The notes under the pieces were generated by a model. That model worked only from the letters and a program-made list of their open reading frames with translations. It did not search any database and had not been told where the DNA came from. Below, in pieces: positions 26,423 through 33,980 of a stretch of DNA of 64,000 nucleotides. Location of the stretch: NCBI RefSeq assembly GCF_014699075.1, contig NZ_JACXAB010000004.1:310001-374000 (forward strand), given 5' to 3'. A program made the translations under genes and the position numbers. Every line of letters starts with the position of its first letter. Position 1 is the stretch's first letter. This stretch comes from Microvirga sp. (GTDB lineage: Bacteria; Pseudomonadota; Alphaproteobacteria; Rhizobiales; Beijerinckiaceae).

Positions 26423-27006
26423 GCGATGTGGCGGCCATTCTCCTTGCGGCCGGGCGCGGCACCCGGTTCGGCGCGGAGCCGAAGCTGCTGGCTCAAGTTG
26501 GCGGCAAGGCGCTGGTGCGTCATGCGGCGGAGGCTGCCGTCGATTCCACCGCCAGCCCTGTCATCGTGGTGACGGGTCATCGCGCCGACGCCGTTCGGGC
26601 AGAGCTGCAGGGGCTCGCGGTTAGGGTCGTTCACAATCCTTTGTTCGCGGATGGCCTGTCGACGTCGCTGAAGGCCGGATTCGCTGCATTGCCGCCGGAG
26701 GCGCGAGCCGCTCTTGTCCTCCTGGGAGACATGCCGCTCGTGACCACCGACCTCATCGACGCTCTCGTGGCCGGCTGGCATGAGAGAAGAGAGCCGGTTG
26801 CCCTGGTGCCGACGCTGGATGGCCGGCGCGGCAATCCCGTCGTGATCTCGCGTGCTCTTCAGGCTGCAATCGAAAGCCTTTCCGGCGACGTCGGCGCAGG
26901 CCCCATCCTTCGCGGAAGGTCGGACGTTGTGGAATGGCCGACATCGGACAGAGCCGTTGTCCAAGACATCGACACCAAAGAAGAATTCGGCAAGCTCCGG
27001 CTTTAG
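26419..27006 (+). CDS. MobA-like nucleotidyltransferase (MocA-type, MPT cytidylyltransferase)
   Basis: 195 residues. The N-terminal nucleotide loop AILLAAGRGTRFGAEPKLLA (residues 5-24) is of the LAAGxxxRxGxxK type, followed by LGDMPLV (metal-binding Asp) and RRGNPVVISRAL. MocA enzymes attach CMP to Mo-molybdopterin, making the cytosine dinucleotide cofactor used by CO dehydrogenase and xanthine dehydrogenase family enzymes. Last gene of the four-gene maturation operon, overlapping its neighbour by 4 nt. The specificity for CTP is inferred from context. Confidence 0.88.
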   Translation: MSDVAAILLAAGRGTRFGAEPKLLAQVGGKALVRHAAEAAVDSTASPVIVVTGHRADAVRAELQGLAVRVVHNPLFADGLSTSLKAGFAALPPEARAALVLLGDMPLVTTDLIDALVAGWHERREPVALVPTLDGRRGNPVVISRALQAAIESLSGDVGAGPILRGRSDVVEWPTSDRAVVQDIDTKEEFGKLRL

Positions 27007-27035
27007 AGGGTCAGGCCAAGCGGATGGCACATCCG

Positions 27036-27338
27036 TCAGACCGGATTGCCTTTGACCTTGGTCACCATCTCCCAATTGTCCCCGGCAGCGATCATGCAGG
27101 CTTTCCCGTCCGGCATAGTCATGATCATCGTCCAGGAGCCGTTCGAGGAAGCGAAAACCTCTAGAATCTGTCCGGGCTGGGACAGGCCCATGCCCACGGG
27201 ATCTTCCTTGTATTGACTGGCCAGCAGCTTGACGAGCTGTTCGCGGGGACCGCAGGCCGATTGAGCACTGGCTGGAGATGCGGCGATCGCCGTCAGAGCG
27301 GCCAACGCCGCGAGCGGGGCAAGGGAAGAACGGACCAT
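27036..27338 (-). CDS. Small secreted hypothetical protein
   Basis: 100 residues with a clear signal peptide (about 1-25, ending ASPASAQ) and two cysteines in the mature part (ACGPREQLVKLLAS and KACMIAAGDNW) that could form a disulfide. The mature domain is about 75 residues, with PDGKACMIAAGDNWEMV near the end. I recognise it as a recurring small periplasmic protein of Hyphomicrobiales but know no function. It converges with the MocA-like gene. Confidence 0.75.
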   Translation of the reverse strand: MVRSSLAPLAALAALTAIAASPASAQSACGPREQLVKLLASQYKEDPVGMGLSQPGQILEVFASSNGSWTMIMTMPDGKACMIAAGDNWEMVTKVKGNPV

Positions 27339-27531
27339 GGTATCTGCCTATACGGTTGACCCGCACTGCCCTTGGCGTGCGGATAAACGCGCTATCTGGA
27401 AAAAAGCTCCACGGTTCGGATCCCAGCTGTTGTGCGAGATAGGAATGTGTATAGGAGACGTAAGGCGCCCGGTTGAACCTGGCGTCGACAAAGGCGTTTC
27501 TCCCGCCACACATCAGAATGAAGCTGGAACC

Positions 27532-27756
27532 ATGCCCCGCTATTTCTTCAACATCCGGGACGGATACGACCTCGATGAGGATGAGGAGGGCGTCGAGCTG
27601 CCCGATCTCGACGCGGCCAAGGCTGAAGCTCTGGCGACTGTCGAAGAGCTTCGCGACGAGCTGGCCGATGCCGGCAATATCGAGCTTGAGATCACCGACG
27701 AGACGGGGAGGCGCCTCCTGACCGTTCCGTTCTTTCGCGGTGGGCGGCGCCGATAA
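27532..27756 (+). CDS. DUF6894-type small protein
   Basis: 74 residues beginning MPRYFFNIRDG, the typical start of a widespread alphaproteobacterial family of small proteins, then an acidic stretch DLDEDEEGVELPDLDAAKAE and a predicted helix, ending with VPFFRGGRRR. Function unknown. The ATG 27532 is chosen because the family begins with MPRYFF; the longer upstream frame is not conserved-looking. No partner gene is evident. Confidence 0.8.
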   Translation: MPRYFFNIRDGYDLDEDEEGVELPDLDAAKAEALATVEELRDELADAGNIELEITDETGRRLLTVPFFRGGRRR

Positions 27757-27758
27757 GC

Positions 27759-27785
27759 AAAAGGCCCGGCGCGACTGGCCGGGCC
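27759..27785 (-). terminator. Intrinsic terminator for the small secreted protein gene at 27811
   Basis: An 8-bp stem GGCCCGGC (27763-27770) with GCCGGGCC (27778-27785). On the minus strand it is followed by TTTTGC, giving a terminator for the gene ending at 27811. It may also help end the convergent gene at 27756. Confidence 0.7.
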
Positions 27786-27810
27786 CGGCTGGAAAGAGCG
27801 CGAGAGCGGT

Positions 27811-28068
27811 TTAGCACTCGACCTTCTTCTTGGTCGTCGTATCGCCGAACTCGTCGGTCTTCTGCTTGGTCTCGGAGGTGCAGCCGACGCTGCCGGTCGT
27901 GGAGGTCGTCACCGACGTGGAAGACGTCGTGCTCGGCTCCGAGGAGCGCTCAATGGTCGTCTTGCTGCCCAGGAGGCCCTCTTCCTTCTTGATGGTCGTG
28001 GTCGTGTCCTGAGCGAATGCAGCGGTGGTCAGAAGCGAAGCTGCGAAGATCAAAGCCGTCTTTTTCAT
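27811..28068 (-). CDS. Small secreted Thr/Ser-rich protein
   Basis: 85 residues: a signal peptide (MKKTALIFAASLLTTAAFAQ) and a low-complexity mature part dominated by Thr, Ser and Lys, with two cysteines (VGCTSE and the final C). It is very hydrophilic, probably extended. No enzyme motif. The ATG 28068 directly precedes a perfect signal sequence, so the start is secure. Function unknown; its own terminator indicates a separate transcript. Confidence 0.78.
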   Translation of the reverse strand: MKKTALIFAASLLTTAAFAQDTTTTIKKEEGLLGSKTTIERSSEPSTTSSTSVTTSTTGSVGCTSETKQKTDEFGDTTTKKKVEC

Positions 28069-28163
28069 CGTCAAACTCCAACAAAGGGGCATCTCTTCCT
28101 GAGAACGGCTTACGCCCTCAGGGGTTCCTGCCACGATGTTTCGGACTGACGGTCTCTAAAAGG

Positions 28164-28790
28164 TCAAGCGACGTTGAGACCCCGCCAGGCAGTTGCGAAA
28201 TCGCGAGCATTCCGGCGGATTTCCTCGACTGACATGGCCGGTGTGAAGAGAGCCGAGCCGAGCCCGAACCCGTTGGCTCCGGCGTCCACATAGGGCCTCA
28301 TGTTGTCCGGCTTGATGCCGCCGACCGGCACAACGAGGGCGTCCTTCGGCAGTACAGCCCGCCAGGCTTTCACGACAGCCGGCGGGATGGCCTCTGCGGG
28401 AAAGATCTTGATGGCGTCGGCTCCGGCCTTGAGCGCCGCGAAAGCCTCGGTGGGTGTTGCCACGCCGGGGGTGCAGATAAGATCCTGCTCCTTGGCCCGC
28501 CTGATGACGTCGAGATCCGCATGAGGCATGACGATCAGCCGGCCACCCACGTCGCGGATCCCGTTCACCTGCTCAGGGTCGAGGACCGTGCCGGCGCCGA
28601 CGAGGACGTTGCGTGGCATGGTCTTGGCGAGGATCTCGATGCTGCGAAATGGCTCCGGAGAATTGAGCGGAACTTCGATGATGCGAAAACCTGCCTCAAC
28701 CAGAGCGTGACCGACGGCCTCGGCGTTTTCGGGTTTCAGGCCCCGGAGGATCGCAATGAGCGGGAGCTCAGCCAGGTAATCGCGCAGCAC
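28164..28790 (-). CDS. dgoA: 2-dehydro-3-deoxy-6-phosphogalactonate (KDPGal) aldolase
   Basis: 208 residues, a class I KDPG/KDPGal aldolase that splits the 6-phospho sugar acid into pyruvate and glyceraldehyde-3-phosphate. Motifs: LIAILRGLKPENA (residues 11-23), IEVPLNSPEPF, VGAGTVLDPEQV and the Schiff-base lysine in ADAIKIFPAEA. The sequence ILRGLKPENAEAVG and LNSPEP favour DgoA over Eda. Other De Ley-Doudoroff genes (dgoK, dgoD) are not in the window, so pathway assignment rests on similarity. Confidence 0.9.
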   Translation of the reverse strand: MLRDYLAELPLIAILRGLKPENAEAVGHALVEAGFRIIEVPLNSPEPFRSIEILAKTMPRNVLVGAGTVLDPEQVNGIRDVGGRLIVMPHADLDVIRRAKEQDLICTPGVATPTEAFAALKAGADAIKIFPAEAIPPAVVKAWRAVLPKDALVVPVGGIKPDNMRPYVDAGANGFGLGSALFTPAMSVEEIRRNARDFATAWRGLNVA

Positions 28791-28882
28791 AATTCGCCTC
28801 CGGTAGATGCGGGCGGGTTATAGGACACCGGCTGCCCGCCGGCTGCTACTAGTTGGACCGATGCAGGCCCGGTTTCAACCTT

Positions 28883-29158
28883 TCAGGGGCTTGGCGCGAG
28901 AAATCTCGTCATGTAGGCGACTGCGCTGCCAAGCGTGTCCCGCCCATCGGTGCTGTGCTCGATAAACCAGTCTTCAAGGGCGATGCCGGGATAGATTTGC
29001 TCGACCCCTGCGAAGAACTGCATGAGCTTAAGGGAGTCGAAGGCGAGTGTGCGCGTCAGCGAGACATCTATGGCGATAGAGGTCGTCTTATTCCCGTCGA
29101 GCGATTGGCAGAGCGCGATGACATGCTGGGCGACATCTGCCTTCAATGGAAAGGTCAC
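28883..29158 (-). CDS. Orphan acyl carrier protein
   Basis: 91 residues, a small helical protein with the phosphopantetheine site in RTLAFDSLKLMQFFAGVEQ (Ser42 of the D-S-L motif). Size and the motif followed by a hydrophobic helix fit ACP. No ketosynthase, transferase or ligase gene is adjacent, so its partner is unknown; the nearest polyketide genes lie 30 kb away and are type III, which normally need no ACP. It could be a carrier for a lipid or membrane modification. Confidence 0.75.
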   Translation of the reverse strand: MTFPLKADVAQHVIALCQSLDGNKTTSIAIDVSLTRTLAFDSLKLMQFFAGVEQIYPGIALEDWFIEHSTDGRDTLGSAVAYMTRFLAPSP

Positions 29159-29310
29159 TGGAGTGGTCCTGGGTAGCTAACGTAAGGGAATAAAACGATA
29201 GATACTTTATCCTGTTTCAAAATTCCATGACAAGCTCAAGCTTGCAACGAAAGTCTAAGATCCTCTCTACAGCTCAATCAATCAGCGAGAGCCGCCATAC
29301 GGGAGGCGTC

Positions 29311-30303
29311 CTACGAGGGTGGGCTCTGGCGCAGGCATTGCTGCGCGGCGCGTGAAATCCGCGTCTGGTCCTCGGCCGTCGTTGTGTCGTTGAGCACCTT
29401 CTGCCAGAGGTCGCTCTGGCGGAGTGTTTCAACGGTGCAGGAGCAGAGAGCCCGGCACGTCTGGGGCTGTGCATTCTGCAGGCAGCTGGCCTCGCACTGG
29501 ACCATGAAGGGCTGTGCCTCGGCCATACGATTGGGGCCGATGAGCTGCAGCACGCCATAGAGTGCGGTCAGCAGGATGATCTGGTGGGTCAGGTAGATCG
29601 GCAGGCTTTTGCGCCCCGCCCAGATCAGAAGTTTCGAGAGCCGGCTCCTGGAACGCCAGCTGGCCAGGGTCATGACCGCCTGCCGTGACAGCATGAGCCG
29701 GCCGGCAGCCACTCCGGTCAGCACGAAGCCGAACCACGGAAAGATCGGCACGTAATCGTTGGTGACCGGATCGGTCGATCCGAGGCCGAGCCAGTCGAAC
29801 CATGCGGCGTCGAGGGCGGGGCTCGTGAGAAGATACGGCGCCACGAGGCACAGGGCCGCGGCGGCAAGTGTTATGGCAGGGTGCAGCCTCAGGAATGGCA
29901 GGGCCAGCACGCCCGAGACCGCGATGCAGTGAAGGATGCCGAAGAAGATATAGCTGTCCGGAAAAGCAAAGTACGTGGCCACCGTCACTGCGAGCGCAGC
30001 ACCACCCACCTTCGTGAGACGTTTCAGAAAAGCGAGACCGTTGACGCCCTTTGCGTGAGCGAGGACGAGGCCAAGTCCCGAGAGCAGCAGAAAGGAGCCC
30101 GCAATGCCGCGCGCGAACCAGCGCCAGGCCGGAACCTGCAAGATGTTGGTCTCGATAAGCTGCAGGAAGCTCAGGTCCCAGCTGAAGTGATAGACGATCA
30201 TCGCCAGAATCGCGAGGCCACGGGCAACGTCGACGGCGTCCCACCGTTGACCCGCAATCGCTTGAGGCGGGAAAGAACCGGCCTTCACATCCGAGTGTCT
30301 CAT
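29311..30303 (-). CDS. Heparan-alpha-glucosaminide N-acetyltransferase-like (DUF1624) membrane protein
   Basis: 330 residues, polytopic. The family start WDAVDVARGLAILAMIVYHF carries the membrane acyltransferase signature. About seven to eight membrane segments follow, with FGILHCIAVSG and FPWFGFVLTGVAAGR typical of the HGSNAT_cat region, and the last loop GRKSLPIYLTHQ. A C-terminal extension of about 65 residues has six cysteines (CEASCLQNAQPQTCRALCSC), probably extracytoplasmic and disulfide-linked; this is unusual. The start 30303 is chosen for the Shine-Dalgarno and domain position; 30351 is also open. Substrate unknown. Confidence 0.8.
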   Translation of the reverse strand: MRHSDVKAGSFPPQAIAGQRWDAVDVARGLAILAMIVYHFSWDLSFLQLIETNILQVPAWRWFARGIAGSFLLLSGLGLVLAHAKGVNGLAFLKRLTKVGGAALAVTVATYFAFPDSYIFFGILHCIAVSGVLALPFLRLHPAITLAAAALCLVAPYLLTSPALDAAWFDWLGLGSTDPVTNDYVPIFPWFGFVLTGVAAGRLMLSRQAVMTLASWRSRSRLSKLLIWAGRKSLPIYLTHQIILLTALYGVLQLIGPNRMAEAQPFMVQCEASCLQNAQPQTCRALCSCTVETLRQSDLWQKVLNDTTTAEDQTRISRAAQQCLRQSPPS

Positions 30304-30349
30304 GGGCAGGGGCGTTCCTTCCTGGTCGTCCGGTCTTATATGAGCAGAC

Positions 30350-31105
30350 ATGACCGAAAGCCTTAAGTCTTCTATCGCCACATTGCGGGACATGATTCAA
30401 GGTGCACGGATCGTGGCAGGCTTCACGGGGGCTGGGATCTCGACCGAGAGCGGCATTCCGGACTTCCGGTCACCGGGCAGTCCCTGGATGCGCAACAAGC
30501 CGATTTCGTTCGAGCTCTTTCTTCAGGATCCGGAGGCCCGTCGGGTGGCATGGCGGCGCAAGTTCACCATGGATGACCTTTATAGCGGGGCACGCCCGAG
30601 CGCCGGTCATATCGGATTTGCGTCGCTGGTCGCCTCCGGGCGTATGCCTGCGGTCATCACCCAGAACATCGACGGGTTCCATCAGGAGTCTGGCTTGAGG
30701 GAGGATCAGGTCATCGAGCTGCATGGCAACGGCACCTACGCCAAGTGCCTGTCCTGCGGCGGCCGCCATGAACTCGCCTATGTCCGCTATCATTTCGAGC
30801 GGAACAGCGATCCGCCGGAATGCATGGTCTGCGGAGGCATTCTCAAATCGGCGACTATCTCGTTCGGGCAGGCCATGCCGGAGGAACCCATGCGGCGGGC
30901 GCAGACGCTCACGGCGGCTTGCGACCTCTTCCTGGTGGCCGGCTCATCGCTGGTGGTCTTTCCCGCGGCTGCATTTCCGGCCTTCGCAAAGGAGAACGGC
31001 GCGCGCCTTGTTATCCTCAATCGGGAGCCGACACCCCTCGATCAGGCCGCCGATCTGGTGATCCATGCGGAAATCGGCGAAGTCTTCTCAGAATTTATCG
31101 CGTAA
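30350..31105 (+). CDS. cobB: Sir2-family NAD-dependent protein deacylase
   Basis: 251 residues, a bacterial sirtuin removing acyl groups from lysine with NAD. NAD loop GAGISTESGIPDFRSPGSP (residues 25-43), catalytic TQNIDGFHQESG (His in LHGNG), and zinc site cysteines CLSCGG and CMVCGG. The active-site Tyr/Arg pair of desuccinylases is not seen, so deacetylation is more likely. Its ATG lies back to back with the possible upstream start of the DUF1624 gene (30350 and 30351), so the two cannot use both longest starts without overlapping promoters. Confidence 0.92.
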   Translation: MTESLKSSIATLRDMIQGARIVAGFTGAGISTESGIPDFRSPGSPWMRNKPISFELFLQDPEARRVAWRRKFTMDDLYSGARPSAGHIGFASLVASGRMPAVITQNIDGFHQESGLREDQVIELHGNGTYAKCLSCGGRHELAYVRYHFERNSDPPECMVCGGILKSATISFGQAMPEEPMRRAQTLTAACDLFLVAGSSLVVFPAAAFPAFAKENGARLVILNREPTPLDQAADLVIHAEIGEVFSEFIA

Positions 31106-31232
31106 CTTCAAGAACATGCAGCGTGCCGAAAATTTCATCGGCCGTTGAGGCGTCTTTCTGGCTTCCCCTGATTCAGGACGATGTTATCCTCTTTTTAAGA
31201 ATCGGGTTCATGATTCGAGTTTGGGTTATTTC

Positions 31233-31853
31233 ATGACTGGCGATTACGGCTCCAATTCTTTCAGTCTCCGAGAGGAGAATCCTTCCTTAGACCATGGGCG
31301 CCGCGAGGTTTCTCAGCCGGGCTCGGAGGAGGGCGCTCTCGACCTCGTTCAGGTCAGCGGCCGTATCAAGTGGTTCGATGTGGCCAAGGGTTTCGGCTTC
31401 ATCATTCCCGATAACGGCATGCCGGATGTTCTGCTTCATGTGACCTGCCTGCGCCGCGATGGCTACCAGGCCGCCAATGAAGGAGCCAGGATCGTCGTCG
31501 AGGCGGTTCAGCGCCCGCGCGGCCTTCAGGCGTTCCGCATCCTGTCCCTCGACGAGTCGACGGCGCTTCACCCGTCCGAGCTTCCGCTGCCGCGCACCCA
31601 TGTCCAGGTGGTGCCGACGAGCGGTCTGGAGCCTGCGGTCGTGAAGTGGTTCAACCGCCTACGCGGCTTCGGCTTCCTCACCCAGGGCGAGGGCAAGCCG
31701 GATATCTTCGTCCACATGGAGACCCTGCGCCGCTACGGCATTGCCGAGCTCAAGCCCGGCGAGCAGGTCTTCGTGCGGTTCGGAGACGGCTCGAAGGGGC
31801 TGATGGCTGCCGAGGTCCGTCTGGCCGAGATGGCCCTGCCGCATTCCCATTGA
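31233..31853 (+). CDS. Protein with two cold-shock domains
   Basis: 206 residues. Domain 1 (about 40-105) has SGRIKWFDVAKGFGFIIPD with RNP-1-like KGFGFI; domain 2 (about 135-200) has VVKWFNRLRGFGFLTQGEG. The RNP-2-like VLLHVT and IFVHME follow, as in CspA but with double architecture, common in Hyphomicrobiales. Predicted to bind single-stranded RNA or DNA. The ATG 31233 has only a weak ribosome site. Its stop overlaps the start of the DUF192 gene (TGATG), so the two are translationally coupled, a pairing that I recall as conserved. Confidence 0.9.
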   Translation: MTGDYGSNSFSLREENPSLDHGRREVSQPGSEEGALDLVQVSGRIKWFDVAKGFGFIIPDNGMPDVLLHVTCLRRDGYQAANEGARIVVEAVQRPRGLQAFRILSLDESTALHPSELPLPRTHVQVVPTSGLEPAVVKWFNRLRGFGFLTQGEGKPDIFVHMETLRRYGIAELKPGEQVFVRFGDGSKGLMAAEVRLAEMALPHSH

Positions 31854-32320
31854 TGAGACCATCCGTGCTGCAGCGGTTCCGGCCGGCTCTTCCGGCTCTT
31901 GGCTTTGTCGCGGCTTTCGCCGGGGCCGCATACGCGCAGGCTCTTGAGACCCTGTCGATTGCCACTCAGGGCGGACAAAAGCAGTCCTTCCGCGTCGAGG
32001 TGGCCCGCAACGATGCGGACCGGGCGCAGGGGCTGATGTTCCGGCGCTCCATGCCGGCGGACCAGGGCATGCTGTTCGACTTCGGGCGCGTCGAACCGGT
32101 GTCCATGTGGATGCAGAACACCTACCTGTCCCTCGACATGCTGTTCATCAGGCCCGATGGGACCATCGCCCGCATCGCCGCGAACACCGAGCCCCTGTCG
32201 ACCCGCACTATCCCGTCCGGCGAGCCGGTTCTCGCCGTTCTTGAACTGAACGCCGGCATGGCAGGCAAGTTAGGCATCAAGCCAGGCGACCGGGTGGAGC
32301 ACCCCATCTTCAAGCGTTGA
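31853..32320 (+). CDS. DUF192 secreted protein
   Basis: 155 residues with a signal peptide (about 1-29, ending AYAQA) and a DUF192 domain: FRVEVARNDADRAQGLMFRR, MLFDFGRVEPVSMWMQNTY, IAANTEPLSTRTIPS and a C-terminal KPGDRVEHPIFKR. The family is widespread and exported; no function is proven. It is coupled to the cold-shock gene by TGATG overlap, although the cold-shock protein is cytoplasmic, so the coupling is presumably for dosage. Confidence 0.9.
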   Translation: MRPSVLQRFRPALPALGFVAAFAGAAYAQALETLSIATQGGQKQSFRVEVARNDADRAQGLMFRRSMPADQGMLFDFGRVEPVSMWMQNTYLSLDMLFIRPDGTIARIAANTEPLSTRTIPSGEPVLAVLELNAGMAGKLGIKPGDRVEHPIFKR

Positions 32321-32352
32321 GACCGTTGCAGGCAGGGGTGTTCGGCAGGCAT

Positions 32353-32826
32353 ATGAGAGTGGCCGCTGGCTTGGCCGGCCTGCTGCTGACGGATGCCGCG
32401 TCCGCCCAGGTCGGCCCTCATGCGGTGATCAATGTCTCCCAGAGCCTTCTGCGCGTCTATAATGCAAGGGACGCCGCGGCGCTTCACGAGCTTCTGGCAC
32501 CATCGCTGCAGGCAAGATACTCAATCGAGGATTTGCAGCTGACCCTGGCGCGTTGCCATGGCCTGACCCATGAGGTCGAGCGTTTCAGTCTGCCTTCCTG
32601 GGGTGCTCGCCGGTACGGCTTCTTTGGGGTCTATGCGGAAAACTCGGTTCTCGAAATGGTGCTCGAGATCGATGAGGACGAAAAGATCATCCATTGGGTG
32701 ATCACCGGCGATGTAACAGCCAAGGACCAGCAATGCGTGCTGAGCGGCACGCCGAGCCCTTTGCCACGGGGAGGGTTTGGGCATCCCGTCGAGCCGTCTC
32801 AAATGCTGGTGCAGTCACTTGTCTGA
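32353..32826 (+). CDS. Small exported hypothetical protein
   Basis: 157 residues with a short signal peptide (MRVAAGLAGLLLTDAASAQ). The mature part looks like a SnoaL/DUF3887-type fold: SLLRVYNARDAAALHELLAPS, then alternating strands and a single-strand end VITGDVTAKDQQCVLSG. No catalytic motif. Starts 33 bp after DUF192, probably same transcript. The frame remains open further upstream from a TTG at 32317, but ATG 32353 gives a clean signal peptide. Confidence 0.65.
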   Translation: MRVAAGLAGLLLTDAASAQVGPHAVINVSQSLLRVYNARDAAALHELLAPSLQARYSIEDLQLTLARCHGLTHEVERFSLPSWGARRYGFFGVYAENSVLEMVLEIDEDEKIIHWVITGDVTAKDQQCVLSGTPSPLPRGGFGHPVEPSQMLVQSLV

Positions 32827-32884
32827 GACATTCGCCCTTGTTCCGCGTTGGCAGGGGGTGAGCTCGAGGAAGCCGGAGAGTCCC

Positions 32885-32986
32885 ATGGATCGCCGAGACC
32901 GCAACAACGCCCTGACCGTCGCCGGCTTCGCCATGGGCGTTGTCGCCCTTGGCGCGCTGATTACGATCATGCTGGCGTTCGGATAG
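32885..32986 (+). CDS. Very small membrane protein (33 residues)
   Basis: The peptide has a charged N-terminus (MDRRDRNNAL) followed by one hydrophobic helix (AGFAMGVVALGALITIMLAF) and stops. GGAGAG lies about 5 nt before the ATG. It is too short for usual gene callers but has the structure of a bona fide single-pass small membrane protein, and the reading frame is in genome-like codon use. It probably forms part of the preceding transcript. Function unknown. Confidence 0.5.
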   Translation: MDRRDRNNALTVAGFAMGVVALGALITIMLAFG

Positions 32987-33451
32987 TCCCCCGCAAAAGA
33001 AAGCGCCCATGCTAGATGGACGCTTAAGTGTCCGGCCCGTAGGGGCAAAGAAGGCCGGTTCTTCAATATCTGCCGCACGAACATGTCATCAATGCGGCAG
33101 ATCGGGAAATCCAAAGCTGTTGCAAGGATTTGATGAGATATTGTATCTCGTATTAAAGTTCATCTATGAACGAAATCAGGTTGATCAAACGTAAACATTG
33201 TCCTAGGAGGGAATTTCCCGTAGGGGCAATACGGGCCGGGAGGGTCGCGGACACTGTCGATGAATGGCAGGGCGCGGCCCTTTTTCCTATGGCGCTGATT
33301 GAATACTTTCTTGCCATTAGGAATGTGCTTGCTTTTTCAGAGCATCTCGAGAGGCGTCCCTGGTGTTGACTGACAAGGTCACCCGACGAGGAACTGGAGG
33401 GCTTGCACAGGGGTTCTCAAATCGATAGAGAAACCAAGCTGTTGAAGATAT
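32987..33451. other. Non-coding stretch before tRNA-Pro with repeats and hairpins
   Basis: 465 bp without a credible gene. CCCGTAGGGGCAA occurs twice (33036-33048 and 33217-33229), each followed by a related GGCCGG; local hairpins form at 33032-33058 (CCGGCC/GGCCGG) and 33217-33235 (CCCGTA/TACGGG). GGGCCG (33233-33238) can pair with CGGCCC (33275-33280) followed by TTTTT, a possible terminator of a small RNA. Confidence 0.4.
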
Positions 33452-33528
33452 CGGGGTGTAGCGCAGTCTGGTAGCGCATCTGCTTTGGGAGCAGAGGGTC
33501 GCGGGTTCAAATCCTGCCGCCCCGACCA
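33452..33528 (+). tRNA. tRNA-Pro (TGG)
   Basis: 77 nt including encoded CCA. Acceptor CGGGGTG/CGCCCCG, anticodon stem TCTGC/GCAGA with loop TTTGGGA (anticodon TGG), and T-loop GGTTCAAATCC. All arms pair. Confidence 0.97.
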
Positions 33529-33565
33529 TCATCACCGCATGAGTCTTGGAGAGAGTCCAAAACCG

Positions 33566-33871
33566 ATGCCTGCACGGATTTACAAGCCTGCCAAATCTGC
33601 AACCCAGTCCGGGATGGCCCGGACGAAGCAGTGGCTTCTCGTCTTCGAGCAGGACAAGCCCCGCGAGATCGAGCCCCTCATGGGCTGGACCAGCTCGGGC
33701 GACACCCGCCAGCAGATCCGCCTGTGGTTCGATTCGAAGGAAGAAGCCATGGCCTATGCGGAGCGGGAAGGCATCGCCTACCGGGTCGAGGAGCCGCACG
33801 AGATCAAGCGGCGGACGATCTCCTACTCCGACAATTTCAAGTTCAACCGCGTCGGCCCCTGGACCCACTGA
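33566..33871 (+). CDS. ETC complex I subunit, NDUFS4-like (NADH dehydrogenase 18 kDa accessory subunit)
   Basis: 101 residues: MPARIYKPAKSATQSGMART start, a WLLVFEQ strand, PLMGWTSSGDTRQQIRLWF and the C-terminal signature SYSDNFKFNRVGPWTH, typical of the NDUFS4/AQDQ family found in mitochondria and alphaproteobacteria. In complex I this accessory subunit stabilises the NADH-module interface. It lies between two tRNA genes (38 and 22 bp away) and away from the nuo operon, as is often the case in this order. Confidence 0.92.
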   Translation: MPARIYKPAKSATQSGMARTKQWLLVFEQDKPREIEPLMGWTSSGDTRQQIRLWFDSKEEAMAYAEREGIAYRVEEPHEIKRRTISYSDNFKFNRVGPWTH

Positions 33872-33892
33872 GGTCGAGGCTAGCCACCAGAC

Positions 33893-33969
33893 GGCTCCGT
33901 AGCTCAGCTGGATAGAGCAGCCGCCTTCTAAGCGGCAGGTCGTAGGTTCGAGCCCTACCGGAGTCGCCA
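33893..33969 (+). tRNA. tRNA-Arg (TCT)
   Basis: 77 nt including CCA. Acceptor GGCTCCG/CGGAGTC (one G-U pair), anticodon stem GCCGC/GCGGC, loop CTTCTAA (anticodon TCT), T-arm GTAGGTTCGAGCCCTAC. Reads AGA codons. All arms pair. Confidence 0.97.
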
Positions 33970-33980
33970 TTCACCAATAG

